Source: Flavobacterium panacagri (lineage in GTDB: Bacteria; Bacteroidota; Bacteroidia; Flavobacteriales; Flavobacteriaceae). From it: a stretch of DNA of 64,000 bases. Under the pieces are notes generated by a model that made no database searches, had not been told where the DNA came from, and worked only from the letters and a program-made list of their open reading frames with translations. Below are positions 18,002 to 26,690 of this stretch, piece by piece (the first letter of the stretch is position 1; the number at the start of each line of letters is the position of its first letter). The stretch lies in contig NZ_CP119766.1 of assembly GCF_030378165.1 (NCBI RefSeq), positions 2,294,001 through 2,358,000 of the forward strand, written 5' to 3'. The translations under genes were made by a program, and so were the position numbers.

Positions 18002-19705
18002 TTATCCCACCAATTCCACAAATTTAAACTCACCGTCAACAACAACTTTAGTTAAACCGTGTTTAGATAAATTTTTCATAGAAGCATCCCATTTTTTACC
18101 GCTTAAATTAGCTGTGATTTTTAGTTGCGTTAAATCCATTCTATTTTCATTTTTGGTAAGCAAGTCAATAATGAATTTTTCTTCATCAGAAAGTTCAATC
18201 TGAGCTTGTTTTTTCTCCGGACGCATTTGAGGGAATAATAAAACTTCTTGAATAGAAGCATTATTAGTTAAATACATAATCAAACGATCCATTCCAATTC
18301 CCATTCCAGACGTTGGAGGCATACCATATTCAAGCGCTCTTAAGAAATCTTCGTCGATAATTCCGTTTGCTTCATCATCACCTTTTGCAGCCAAACGCAT
18401 TTGATCTTCAAAACGTTCTCTTTGGTCAATCGGATCATTTAATTCAGAATAAGCATTTGCAATTTCTTTACCGCAAACCATTAATTCAAAACGTTCCGTT
18501 AAATCTGGATTATCGCGGTGCTCTTTACAAAGCGGCGACATTTCTTTTGGATAATCTGTAATGAAAGTTGGCTGAATATAATTTCCTTCACATTTAGCTC
18601 CGAAAATCTCATCAATCAATTTTCCTTTACCCATTGTTTCGTCAACCTCGATTCCCATTCCACGCGCCGCTTCAAACAATTCCTGTTCTGTTTTTCCAGA
18701 AATATCAAAACCAGTAAAATGTTTGATAGAATCGGTCATTGTAACACGTGCATAAGGCGCTTTAAAGTTGATTTTGTGCTCGCCAAAAGTTACTTCGCTT
18801 GTGCCATTTACAGCAATTGCACAATGCTCCAATAAACCTTCAGCAAAGTCCATCATCCAGTTGTAGTCTTTATAAGCTACATATATTTCCATTGCAGTAA
18901 ATTCCGGATTATGCGTTCTATCCATACCTTCGTTACGGAAGTTTCTAGAGAACTCATAAACACCTTCAAATCCACCAACAATCAATCTTTTTAAGTATAG
19001 CTCATTCGCAATTCGCATATAAAGCGGAATATCAAGCGAGTTATGATGCGTAATAAAAGGTCTTGCCGAAGCACCACCAGGAATGGACTGTAAAACCGGA
19101 GTGTCTACTTCAAGATAACCTGCATTGTTAAAATACTCTCTCATTGCAGTGAACAATTTAGTTCTCTTAAGGAAAGTTTCTTTAACCTGCGGATTTACCG
19201 TTAAATCTACATAACGCATTCTGTAACGCAACTCAGCGTCATTAAAAGCATCGTGTACATTTCCTTCTTCGTCAACTTTTGGTAAGGGAAGCGGACGCAA
19301 TGTTTTACTCAAGAAAGTAAAACCGTTAACACGAATACATTTTGCACCAACCTGAGTTGTAAACAATTCACCTTCAATACCAATAAAGTCACCTAAATCA
19401 GTTAGTTTTTTGAATACTTGGTTGTATAATGTTTTATCATCACCTTCACACAAAACATCACGATTCACGTACAATTGAATACGCCCTTCACTGTCTTGTA
19501 ATTCAGCAAAACAAGCTTTACCCTGATCACGAACACTCATCAAACGTCCCGCAACAATAACCTTCTTACCTTCCTCAAAAGTTTCCTTTATCTGCTTCGA
19601 AGTATGATTTACAGGAAAAAGATTAGCTGGATAAGGATTGATTCCCAGATTGCGTAAATTTTGAAGTTTTTCTCTTCTGATGATTTCTTGTTCTGATAAT
19701 GCCAT
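18002..19705 (-). CDS. lysS: Lysyl-tRNA synthetase, class II
   Basis: A 567-residue class II synthetase (EC 6.1.1.6). The N-terminal OB-fold anticodon-binding domain includes VAGRLMSVRDQGKACFAELQD. Motif 2 is FRNEGMDRTHNPEFT and motif 3 is GMGIGMDRLIMYLT. The C-terminus carries about 70 extra residues (EKKQAQIELSDEEKFIIDLLTKN...), an extension that probably forms a helical or winged-helix-like appendage, so the protein is longer than the roughly 500-residue bacterial norm. A minus-strand TATCTTTG box lies at 19736-19729. It is transcribed alone. Confidence 0.96.
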   Translation of the reverse strand: MALSEQEIIRREKLQNLRNLGINPYPANLFPVNHTSKQIKETFEEGKKVIVAGRLMSVRDQGKACFAELQDSEGRIQLYVNRDVLCEGDDKTLYNQVFKKLTDLGDFIGIEGELFTTQVGAKCIRVNGFTFLSKTLRPLPLPKVDEEGNVHDAFNDAELRYRMRYVDLTVNPQVKETFLKRTKLFTAMREYFNNAGYLEVDTPVLQSIPGGASARPFITHHNSLDIPLYMRIANELYLKRLIVGGFEGVYEFSRNFRNEGMDRTHNPEFTAMEIYVAYKDYNWMMDFAEGLLEHCAIAVNGTSEVTFGEHKINFKAPYARVTMTDSIKHFTGFDISGKTEQELFEAARGMGIEVDETMGKGKLIDEIFGAKCEGNYIQPTFITDYPKEMSPLCKEHRDNPDLTERFELMVCGKEIANAYSELNDPIDQRERFEDQMRLAAKGDDEANGIIDEDFLRALEYGMPPTSGMGIGMDRLIMYLTNNASIQEVLLFPQMRPEKKQAQIELSDEEKFIIDLLTKNENRMDLTQLKITANLSGKKWDASMKNLSKHGLTKVVVDGEFKFVELVG

Positions 19706-19728
19706 TTTGTGCTATTTTTTTAAGTGTG

Positions 19729-19736
19729 CAAAGATA
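19729..19736 (-). promoter_or_regulatory. -7 box of lysS
   Basis: TATCTTTG on the minus strand matches TAnnTTTG and is 23 bases ahead of the lysS ATG. No good TTG was found at the expected distance. Confidence 0.45.
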
Positions 19737-19744
19737 AAGAAAAG

Positions 19745-19772
19745 AATGCAGATTTTAGAATGCAGATTTTAG
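19745..19772. repeat. Tandem duplication of a 14-base unit
   Basis: AATGCAGATTTTAG occurs twice back to back (19745-19758 and 19759-19772), immediately upstream of the lysS promoter box. It belongs to the AT-rich micro-repeat type seen in other gaps here. Confidence 0.7.
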
Positions 19773-19811
19773 ATTTTTTGAAGCAGCAATTTATTGGATT
19801 TCAATACCCTT

Positions 19812-19883
19812 TAGTCCCGCTATCCGTTGCAATCTTTTATGCCGAACACCGGCATAAAAGGATTTCCACTTCTATCGGGGCTA
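19812..19883. repeat. 72-base imperfect palindromic repeat element
   Basis: The outer arms begin TAGTCCCGCTATCC and end CTATCGGGGCTA; the inner stem TTTTATGCCG / CGGCATAAAA is perfect around AACAC. The whole element can fold into one long interrupted hairpin between the divergent lysS and lipoprotein genes. It resembles repetitive extragenic palindromes and shares the CCCGATA core with other hairpins in this window. Confidence 0.7.
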
Positions 19884-19984
19884 GATAAGAAGATTTTGTT
19901 TTTAGAAGAACTTTTTATTGTAAGAAAATTAAATGTAAAACTAGCTATCTTAGCATCTTTTAAAATCAAAACCTTTTACAAAAA

Positions 19985-20710
19985 ATGAAATATTTATTAA
20001 TTGTATTACTTCTAATTTTAGTGTCTAGCTGTCAAATTACAGAAACACTTACAATCGATTCAGACGGAAGCGGTACAATAGAAATAGAACAGTTTCGGGA
20101 AGAAAACAGTTATATGCAGTTGGCAGGCGAAGAATATTCAAAAGAAAATGTATTTCAGGATACCACTTATGTTTTTAAAGAATACATTGGAAAATACAGG
20201 GAGAATTTTATAAAATACCTTCCAGAAGAACAAAAGTTGTTTCAAAAATATGCCAATGTAAAAGTGCATGTCAAACGAAGTTCTTACGAAAAAGAATTTC
20301 GAACCGTTTTTTCACTTTACTTTAATAAAGTCTCAGAAACTCCAGATTTATTTAAAACAGAAGATTATGCTTCAGACATTCAGCATAATTATGCCCTGAC
20401 GGCAGAAAATCATTATTTCAAAATAGAATATGATTTTGACGGGACAATTTTTAAACGTTCGGTTTCGATTATAAATAAAGAAGAATTAGAAAAAGCAAAA
20501 GAGCAGTGTGAAAATTTTGAAAAAAAATATGGTTCTTCAAAACTGGTACAATCATATCTATTAAAGTATCATTTTCCAAAAAAAATAAAATCAGTTTCCA
20601 ATTCAAAAGCGGTTATCAATTCAGATAAAAAATCGTTAACAGTAGAATTTAAATTGTCAGATTGTTTACGCAATCCAGAAATGACAAATCTCCAAGTCGT
20701 TTTGGAATAA
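19985..20710 (+). CDS. Lipoprotein of unknown function, tandem paralogue 1
   Basis: A 241-residue predicted lipoprotein; the signal MKYLLIVLLLILVSSC ends in a lipobox with C16. The mature part starts QITETLTIDSDGSGTIEIE, and the C-terminus has LLKYHFPKKIKSVSN, then SDKKSLTVEFKLSDCLRNPE. The same blocks, in the same order, occur in the next gene, so the two arose by duplication. I do not recognise a functional domain. The opening (T-x-T-I-x-x-x-G-x-G-x-I/F-x-V/I) is an immunoglobulin-like or beta-rich start often seen in flavobacterial lipoproteins. Confidence 0.8.
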   Translation: MKYLLIVLLLILVSSCQITETLTIDSDGSGTIEIEQFREENSYMQLAGEEYSKENVFQDTTYVFKEYIGKYRENFIKYLPEEQKLFQKYANVKVHVKRSSYEKEFRTVFSLYFNKVSETPDLFKTEDYASDIQHNYALTAENHYFKIEYDFDGTIFKRSVSIINKEELEKAKEQCENFEKKYGSSKLVQSYLLKYHFPKKIKSVSNSKAVINSDKKSLTVEFKLSDCLRNPEMTNLQVVLE

Positions 20711-20752
20711 TAAAAAAGGAAGTTCGAAAACTTAGAAACTTAGAATCTTAGT

Positions 20753-20769
20753 CCCGATAACTATCGGGG
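20753..20769. repeat. Short CCCGATA palindrome
   Basis: CCCGATA (20753-20759) and TATCGGG (20762-20768) pair perfectly around two bases, in the gap between the two tandem lipoprotein genes. It has the same core as the long element at 19812-19883. Confidence 0.6.
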
Positions 20770-20788
20770 CAGAACCTAAAAAACTTCG

Positions 20789-20796
20789 TATCTTTG
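20789..20796 (+). promoter_or_regulatory. -7 box of the second lipoprotein / lipB operon
   Basis: TATCTTTG matches TAnnTTTG and lies 18 bases ahead of the ATG at 20815. It decides the start, because an upstream in-frame ATG at 20794 would sit inside this box. Confidence 0.5.
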
Positions 20797-20814
20797 ATGA
20801 AAAATTGTACTCTT

Positions 20815-21567
20815 ATGAAACTATACAAATTACTAAGCTTTTCTTTTTTAATAGCAATATTAACGAGTTGTACTTTCACTGAAAATATTACGATTAATGA
20901 AAACGGAACAGGAAAATTCTCTGTAGATATGGACGGTTCTGCTTTAATGGAAATGGCGGGCGACCAAATAGGAAGCCAAATGGGAGCTGATGCTAAAAAA
21001 GACATTGATTCGACATTTACTTTCAAACAACTATTTGAGGAGAAAAAAGACAGTATTGCTAAATTGTCTCCAGAAGCTCAAAAAGAACTAAAAAAATTGG
21101 AGAATTTTGTGGTGAGTACTAAAATGAGCTCAGAGAAAAAGCAGTTTTTAATGAACTTTGCAACAGACTTTAAAAACGTAAACGAATTACAAGATATTTT
21201 ACAAACCATAAGTGCACTTCAAAAATTGGAAGGTGCAGCCAATGCTAGTCCGCTTGGAAGTGGTTTTGGAAACAATAATAGTAAACTAAGTTATACTTAC
21301 GACGGAAAGAAATTTACAAGAAAAGCTGTAATAGACAAGCAGAAACTGGCTGAGATTAAAAAAGATTCTACAGCAGATATGACCAAAATGATGTTTGCTT
21401 CATCGAATTACATTGTAAAATATAATTTTCCAAAAAAGATTAAGAAAGTCTCTAATCCAAATGCATTGTTTAGCGACGATAGAAAATCAATTACAATTCA
21501 ATACTCTTTTACGGATTATATGGAGAATCCAGACAAACTCAACTTCGATGTTGAGTTTGAAAAATAA
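20815..21567 (+). CDS. Lipoprotein of unknown function, tandem paralogue 2
   Basis: A 250-residue predicted lipoprotein with signal MKLYKLLSFSFLIAILTSC and a lipobox cysteine. It matches the gene before it in TENITINENGTGKFSVDMDG at the start and in YIVKYNFPKKIKKVSNPN ... DRKSITIQYSFTDYMENPDKLN at the end, with a more divergent middle containing a Gly/Asn-rich stretch GSGFGNNNSK. Function is unknown. The stop is 5 bases ahead of lipB, so it is probably cotranscribed with lipB. Confidence 0.8.
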   Translation: MKLYKLLSFSFLIAILTSCTFTENITINENGTGKFSVDMDGSALMEMAGDQIGSQMGADAKKDIDSTFTFKQLFEEKKDSIAKLSPEAQKELKKLENFVVSTKMSSEKKQFLMNFATDFKNVNELQDILQTISALQKLEGAANASPLGSGFGNNNSKLSYTYDGKKFTRKAVIDKQKLAEIKKDSTADMTKMMFASSNYIVKYNFPKKIKKVSNPNALFSDDRKSITIQYSFTDYMENPDKLNFDVEFEK

Positions 21568-21572
21568 TTAAA

Positions 21573-22274
21573 ATGAACAAAAAAATCCAACTTCAGGATC
21601 TGGGCAATAAAGACTATAAATCGACCTGGGAATATCAAGAAGAACTTTTCAAAGACATAGTCGATTTAAAAATCAAAAACAGAAGGGAAGAACTTGATCT
21701 GCCGACGCCAAATTATTTATTATTTGTAGAGCATCCGCATGTTTATACTTTGGGTAAAAGCGGCGATTTTGAGAATTTATTATTAAACGAAAAACAACTA
21801 GAAGCCAAAGGAGCGACTTTCTATAAAATTAACCGTGGTGGCGATATAACGTATCACGGGCCGGGACAAATTGTAGGTTATCCTATTCTTGATTTAGAAA
21901 ACTTCTTTACTGATATTCATAAATACTTACGTCTATTGGAGGAATCTATGATTCTTACTTTGGCAGAATACGGCTTAGAATCGGGGAGAAGTGAAGGCGA
22001 GACAGGAGTTTGGCTTGGTGTGGGAACTCCGTTTGCACGTAAAATATGTGCTATGGGTGTTCGTGCTTCGCGTTGGGTAACCATGCACGGATTTGCTTTA
22101 AACGTAAATGTCGATTTGGGATATTTTGATAATATTATTCCATGTGGTATTCGAGGAAAAGGAGTAACTTCTTTAAACGTCGAACTTGGAGTAGAAAAGG
22201 TAGATGAGGAAGAAGTAAAATCGAAAATCATCAAACATTTTACAGCATTATTTGAAGCTGAGTTTGTAAGCTAA
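21573..22274 (+). CDS. lipB: Octanoyl-[acyl-carrier-protein]:protein N-octanoyltransferase
   Basis: A 233-residue cytoplasmic enzyme (EC 2.3.1.181) that transfers octanoate from acyl carrier protein to lipoyl domains of 2-oxoacid dehydrogenases and the glycine cleavage H protein. The signature RGGDITYHGPGQIVGYPI is at 88-105. The catalytic lysine is K157 in ARKICAMG and the acyl-accepting cysteine is C191 in IIPCGIRGKGVTSL. No lipA is visible in the window. It follows the second lipoprotein gene by 5 bases and ends at a strong convergent terminator. Confidence 0.96.
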   Translation: MNKKIQLQDLGNKDYKSTWEYQEELFKDIVDLKIKNRREELDLPTPNYLLFVEHPHVYTLGKSGDFENLLLNEKQLEAKGATFYKINRGGDITYHGPGQIVGYPILDLENFFTDIHKYLRLLEESMILTLAEYGLESGRSEGETGVWLGVGTPFARKICAMGVRASRWVTMHGFALNVNVDLGYFDNIIPCGIRGKGVTSLNVELGVEKVDEEEVKSKIIKHFTALFEAEFVS

Positions 22275-22292
22275 AAAAAAAGTACAAGCATA

Positions 22293-22327
22293 AAAAAAAA
22301 GACTTATCAATTGATAAGTCTTTTTTA
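22293..22327. terminator. Convergent bidirectional terminator between lipB and rnhB
   Basis: GACTTATCAA (22301-22310) and TTGATAAGTC (22311-22320) form a perfect palindrome with an A run on the left and a T run on the right, suited to stop transcription from both sides. Confidence 0.88.
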
Positions 22328-22330
22328 TGT

Positions 22331-22990
22331 CTAAAATTCTAATTTTAATTGTTCCGGTAAAAGCCTGAAACTCATGCGGTGGTGTTTTGTTGTACCATAT
22401 TTTTTAATTGCTTCACGATGTTCAGTAGTCGGATAGCCTTTGTTTTTTTTCCAATTATACATGGGAAATTCTTCATGAATTTGATCCATGTATTCGTCGC
22501 GATACGTTTTAGCTAAAACCGAAGCAGCTGCAATACTTAGAAATTTTGCATCACCTTTTATAATACTTTGATTGGGAATCGATTTTAATAATGCAATTTC
22601 ATCATCAGAAAACTGTTTTCCAAAAGTGTTTTTAAGTCCCAATTTGGCATTTATAGATCGGTTTCCATCTACAATAATGTACTCTGGAACATGTTTAAGT
22701 TTTAGAATACACTCCTGCATGCCTTTCATTGAAGCATTTAATATGTTTATTTCGTCAATCTCTTCTGGAAATAAATGTGTAACCGCAAAACATAGTGCTT
22801 CTTTTTCTATAATCGGCTTTAAAAGTGCTCTTGTTTTTTCAGATAACTGTTTACTGTCATTTAAAATTGTATTCTCAAAATCTTCAGGCAGAATTATGGC
22901 GGCGGCGGTTACGGGTCCGGCGAGACACCCTCTTCCTGCTTCATCTGTTCCGGTTTCTAGAATAAATCCTGAGTAATTATGCTGTAACAT
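22331..22990 (-). CDS. rnhB: Ribonuclease HII
   Basis: A 219-residue endonuclease (EC 3.1.26.4) that removes ribonucleotides and RNA from RNA-DNA hybrids. The first active-site block is [18 protein letters not shown] (D and E of DEAGRG). A second is IIVDGN with the conserved aspartate, and the third is [16 protein letters not shown] with the last acidic residue. Length and blocks match bacterial RNase HII. It converges with lipB. The start [19 protein letters not shown] is the only one that keeps a normal lead-in. Confidence 0.96.
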   Translation of the reverse strand: MLQHNYSGFILETGTDEAGRGCLAGPVTAAAIILPEDFENTILNDSKQLSEKTRALLKPIIEKEALCFAVTHLFPEEIDEINILNASMKGMQECILKLKHVPEYIIVDGNRSINAKLGLKNTFGKQFSDDEIALLKSIPNQSIIKGDAKFLSIAAASVLAKTYRDEYMDQIHEEFPMYNWKKNKGYPTTEHREAIKKYGTTKHHRMSFRLLPEQLKLEF

Positions 22991-23227
22991 ACTTATTTTT
23001 TTTCGTACACAAATATTGTGTTTTTCGATAAATTATTCAAAAAGGAAGGATTAAAAAACGAAAAAAAAGTTTTTTTATGAAAGAAAGCTGTTTTGAATTG
23101 AAGCGTTATTTATTCTCGAATGAATACACTTTGGTAACACTAAAAGGGATTAGAATATTGGCGAGAAAATGCATTTTTTTAGAGAAAAGTACCGGGTTTA
23201 ACTTTCTTTTCTTTCCTAAAACACAAA

Positions 23228-23266
23228 AAAAGGCTAAAAACATGATTTTTAGCCTTTTATTTTTTT
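23228..23266. terminator. Orphan terminator hairpin
   Basis: AAAAGGCTAAAAA (23228-23240) and TTTTTAGCCTTTT (23246-23258) pair perfectly around CATGA, followed rightward by ATTTTTTT and with A runs on the left. No gene ends next to it on either strand, which hints at an unannotated transcript. Confidence 0.65.
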
Positions 23267-23340
23267 AAGATAAGTATTATAATTTGTGGTTTTAATGTCT
23301 TGAGAAAGTGTATTTTTCGTACATTAAAATGTTAATATTA

Positions 23341-23475
23341 TGTTAAAATTTTATGTTTTTTTTAAGTCTGATTTCGGTGTTTTTGTTAAAAATATCAGGT
23401 TTTGGGTGTTAAAATGTAGTTTTTTAATGTTTTGTGTTAAAATAGCATGAACTAAATCCAAATTAAGTGTTAAAA
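23341..23475 (+). promoter_or_regulatory. Array of five TGTTAAAA boxes upstream of susC
   Basis: Exact TGTTAAAA occurs at 23341, 23384, 23407, 23435 and 23468; the last three are preceded by G (GTGTTAAAA). They lie 65-200 bases ahead of the susC ATG, and another GTGTTAAAA lies downstream of susD at 28221. They are possible binding sites for a regulator of the susCD operon, or a local AT-rich repeat. Confidence 0.4.
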
Positions 23476-23539
23476 AAACTATTGTTATTTTAAGAAATAA
23501 TTAAGATGTTTGCGACCTACTAATTCAAAATATACTAAA

Positions 23540-26500
23540 ATGAAATTAAAATTACATTGGATTTGTACGCTATTAATAGCGTTATCAATTCAGTTCTCTT
23601 ACGCTCAAGAGAGGACTGTTACAGGTGTTGTTTCAGGCGACACTGGAGTTATTCCTGGTGTTAATGTTGTCGTTAAAGGCACAAAAGTTAGTACACAGAC
23701 AGATTTTGATGGAGGTTTCTCTATTAAAGCTAAAACAGGTGATGTACTTCTTTTTTCTTACGTTGGAATGGATAATCTTTCTGCAGTTGTCGGGACATCT
23801 CCAACACTTAACATCAAAATGAAAGACACAGGAAAAGCTTTGGAAGAAGTTGTAATTGTGGCTTACGGTAAAGCAAAGAAAAGTTCTTATACAGGTTCAG
23901 CTGTAGCAATCAAAGGAGAGGACTTTGCTAATAGAGCTGTAACAAACGTTTTGTCTACAATTGAGGGAGCTTCTTCGGGTGTTCAAATTCAGAGTGCATC
24001 AGGACAGCCAGGCGCGGCGCCAGCGATAAGAATACGTGGTTTTAGTTCTATCAATGGATCAAATACGCCATTATATGTAGTAGATGGTGTTCCTTTTTCA
24101 GGAGATATCAGCAATTTAAATTCTGCTGATATTGAAAGCTTAACAGTTTTAAAAGATGCTTCATCAACTTCATTATATGGCTCCAAAGCGGCAAATGGTG
24201 TTGTAATCATTACTACAAAAACGGGTAAATCTTCAAAAGATAAGTTCTCTTTGAATGTTAGCCAAGGTATGAGTTCAAGACTTATTAAAGAATATGAAAG
24301 AGTAGGTGCTTTTGACTATTATCCTTTAGAGTGGGAAGCAATTAGAAACAGCCGTCCAATGGCTACTCAAGCTCAAATTGATGCAGCAAATGCATATGCT
24401 TCTACAAGGGTTCCAGTGGTTTTGGTTACGAATCCATTTAATGTTCCAAATGCACAAGTTGTTGGTACTGATGGAAAAATAAACCCTAATGCTAGTTTAT
24501 TATATCCTCAAGATTTAGACTGGTTGGCTCCACTTGAAAGAGCAGGAGTTCGTCAAAATGTAGATTTTTCTTATCAAGGGAAATCAGAAAAATCGAATTA
24601 CTTTGCTTCTATTGGTTATGTGAATGAAGAAGGATATATGCGTAAATCGGATTACGAGAGAATAGCAGCGAGATTAAATCTTAATACATCTTTAAAAGAG
24701 TGGTTTAAAACAGGAATTAATTTATCTGGAACAACTACAGACTCAAATTTAGCTGTAAATGGTGTTGATAATACAAGTTCTTTTAATAACCCATTTAGAT
24801 CTATCAGATATATGGGGCCAATATATCCAGTATATGATCACACTTCAACAGGAGATTATGTTTATGATGCTTTAGGAAATAAAGTATACTCAACTGTAAG
24901 AGGTAGTGGAGCGTCTAATGGTAGAAATATCGTTTATGAAACGTTAAATAATACGGATAATACAAAAGGTACAGCATTATCTGCTCGTGCATACGCTGAG
25001 GTTAAGTTCTTAAAAGATTTTAAATTTACATTTAATGCCTCTTTGGATAAATCGTATAACAATAGGACGTATACTTACAATACAGAAATTGGAGACGGTG
25101 CACCTACAGGGTTAATTGCAAAAGAGGATAGAATTATTACAGGTGTTACTTATAACCAGTTATTAAACTATGACAAAAAAATTGGTGATCATACAATCTC
25201 TGTTTTAGTTGGTCACGAAAGTTTTGATTATGAAAGAAACTGGCTTACAGGTACAAAAACAGGACAAGTTTCTCCGGATAATCCAGAATTTATTAACTAT
25301 GCAACTACTACAGATTTAACATCTTATACAAGAAACTATGGTACAGAATCTTATTTGTCAAGAATAGGTTACGACTATAAAGACAAGTATATTCTTTCTG
25401 GTTCATTTAGAAGAGATGGTTCTTCAAAATTTGCAAAAGACAATCGTTGGGGTAACTTCTGGTCATTAGGAGGAGCTTGGGTTCTTACTAGAGAAAGTTT
25501 CTTAGACAATATTGGTTGGTTAAATGAATTAAAACTAAGAGCTTCGATTGGGGAAGTAGGTAATGATTCTCATACAAGTAATGACGATTTAAGTTTCTAC
25601 GCTAGCCAGCCTACATTTAGTTTAGGGTATGATAATGGAAGTGAAGGTGGAGTTGTAACAAATGCTGCTGGAGCTACAAATTTACAGTGGGAAAAGAATA
25701 CTCAGAAAGATATTGCTGTTGAATTTGGATTATTTAACAATAGACTTAGAGGTGCTGTTGAATATTATAATAGAAATACAGATGGCTTGATTTTCTCTGT
25801 TCCAAATCCATTATCATCAGGTTTAGATAATAGAGTAGAAAATATTGGATCTATGTCAAACAAAGGTTTTGAAATTTCATTAGATGGAGTTGTTGTTAAA
25901 ACAAATAATTTCTCTTGGGGATTAAATGTTAATGCTTCTACTATTAAAAATGAGATTACAAGTTTGCCTCAAAAAGAGATTATCAATGGAACTAAAAAAT
26001 TAATGGTTGGACAATCTATGTATGATTACTGGTTGAGAGATTGGTATGGTGTAGATCCAACAGATGGATACGCTTTGTATGTTTCGGATCCTGCTTTAAT
26101 TGTTGCGGGTGATGCTACTCAGAGAGTTGTTAATGGAGTTAACGTAACGACAGATCAAAATAAAGCATTATACCACTATGCAGATTCTGCAATTCCTGAT
26201 TTGTATGGAAGTTTTGGTACTAATGTAGACTACAAAGGTTTAAGATTAGAAGTTTTATTTGCTTATCAAATTGGCGGTATGATGTATGATAGTAATTATG
26301 CTGCACTTATGCATACTGGTAACAATTACGGATCTGCTTTAAGTGTTGATGCACTTAACAGATGGCAGAAACCAGGAGATATTACTGATGTTCCAAGAAT
26401 GGATATCAATAGAAATACACAGTCAACTGCAGCTTCTGACAGATGGTTAATTGGTTCAGACTATTTATCTTTAAGACAAGTTAATTTATCTTACAAGATG

Positions 26501-26680
26501 CCTTCTGAATTAATCTCAAAATTAGGCGTAGATAATGCTACTTTGTATGTAAACGGTGAAAATTTAATGTTATTCACTAAACGTCAAGGATTAGATCCAA
26601 GTCAAACTTTTAATGGAACAACTCAAAATAGATACACTCCTTCTAGAGTTATTACTTTAGGTTTGAACTTAAACTTTTAA
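23540..26680 (+). CDS. SusC/RagA-type TonB-dependent outer-membrane receptor
   Basis: A 1046-residue outer-membrane transporter that, with its SusD partner, imports oligosaccharides or peptides using TonB energy. The start is the ATG at 23540 (MKLKLHWICTLLIALSIQFSYAQ, a Sec signal); an upstream non-ATG extension has no signal-like character. A carboxypeptidase-D regulatory-like domain follows (TVTGVVSGDTGVIPGVNVV ... DFDGGFSIKA). Then come the TonB-box-like region EEVVIVAYG and the plug domain with IRIRGFSSINGSNTPLYVVD and VLKDASSTSLYGSKAANGVV. The large beta-barrel ends in VITLGLNLNF with a terminal phenylalanine. The substrate cannot be predicted; no hydrolase gene is linked. Confidence 0.95.
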   Translation: MKLKLHWICTLLIALSIQFSYAQERTVTGVVSGDTGVIPGVNVVVKGTKVSTQTDFDGGFSIKAKTGDVLLFSYVGMDNLSAVVGTSPTLNIKMKDTGKALEEVVIVAYGKAKKSSYTGSAVAIKGEDFANRAVTNVLSTIEGASSGVQIQSASGQPGAAPAIRIRGFSSINGSNTPLYVVDGVPFSGDISNLNSADIESLTVLKDASSTSLYGSKAANGVVIITTKTGKSSKDKFSLNVSQGMSSRLIKEYERVGAFDYYPLEWEAIRNSRPMATQAQIDAANAYASTRVPVVLVTNPFNVPNAQVVGTDGKINPNASLLYPQDLDWLAPLERAGVRQNVDFSYQGKSEKSNYFASIGYVNEEGYMRKSDYERIAARLNLNTSLKEWFKTGINLSGTTTDSNLAVNGVDNTSSFNNPFRSIRYMGPIYPVYDHTSTGDYVYDALGNKVYSTVRGSGASNGRNIVYETLNNTDNTKGTALSARAYAEVKFLKDFKFTFNASLDKSYNNRTYTYNTEIGDGAPTGLIAKEDRIITGVTYNQLLNYDKKIGDHTISVLVGHESFDYERNWLTGTKTGQVSPDNPEFINYATTTDLTSYTRNYGTESYLSRIGYDYKDKYILSGSFRRDGSSKFAKDNRWGNFWSLGGAWVLTRESFLDNIGWLNELKLRASIGEVGNDSHTSNDDLSFYASQPTFSLGYDNGSEGGVVTNAAGATNLQWEKNTQKDIAVEFGLFNNRLRGAVEYYNRNTDGLIFSVPNPLSSGLDNRVENIGSMSNKGFEISLDGVVVKTNNFSWGLNVNASTIKNEITSLPQKEIINGTKKLMVGQSMYDYWLRDWYGVDPTDGYALYVSDPALIVAGDATQRVVNGVNVTTDQNKALYHYADSAIPDLYGSFGTNVDYKGLRLEVLFAYQIGGMMYDSNYAALMHTGNNYGSALSVDALNRWQKPGDITDVPRMDINRNTQSTAASDRWLIGSDYLSLRQVNLSYKMPSELISKLGVDNATLYVNGENLMLFTKRQGLDPSQTFNGTTQNRYTPSRVITLGLNLNF

Positions 26681-26690
26681 AAAAAACATT

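Larger units (their letters stand above)
22991..23539. other. Long intergenic region before susC with box array and orphan terminator
   Basis: This 549-base, very AT-rich gap separates rnhB from susC. It contains a strong hairpin-plus-T-run at 23228-23266 that belongs to no annotated gene. It also contains five copies of TGTTAAAA between 23341 and 23475. A 63-codon open frame at 23077-23268 was judged spurious because its end is simply the translated terminator hairpin. No clear TAnnTTTG box was found directly ahead of susC. Confidence 0.55.

Noticed and set aside
17902..18045. N-terminal extension of the antitoxin
   Set aside because: It would overlap the lysS stop and its terminator, and is unrelated to antitoxin sequences; the ATG at 17901 follows a promoter-like box.
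23077..23268. 63-codon open frame upstream of susC
   Set aside because: Its last part is the translated terminator hairpin, the composition is that of AT-rich noncoding DNA, and no promoter of the expected spacing precedes it.
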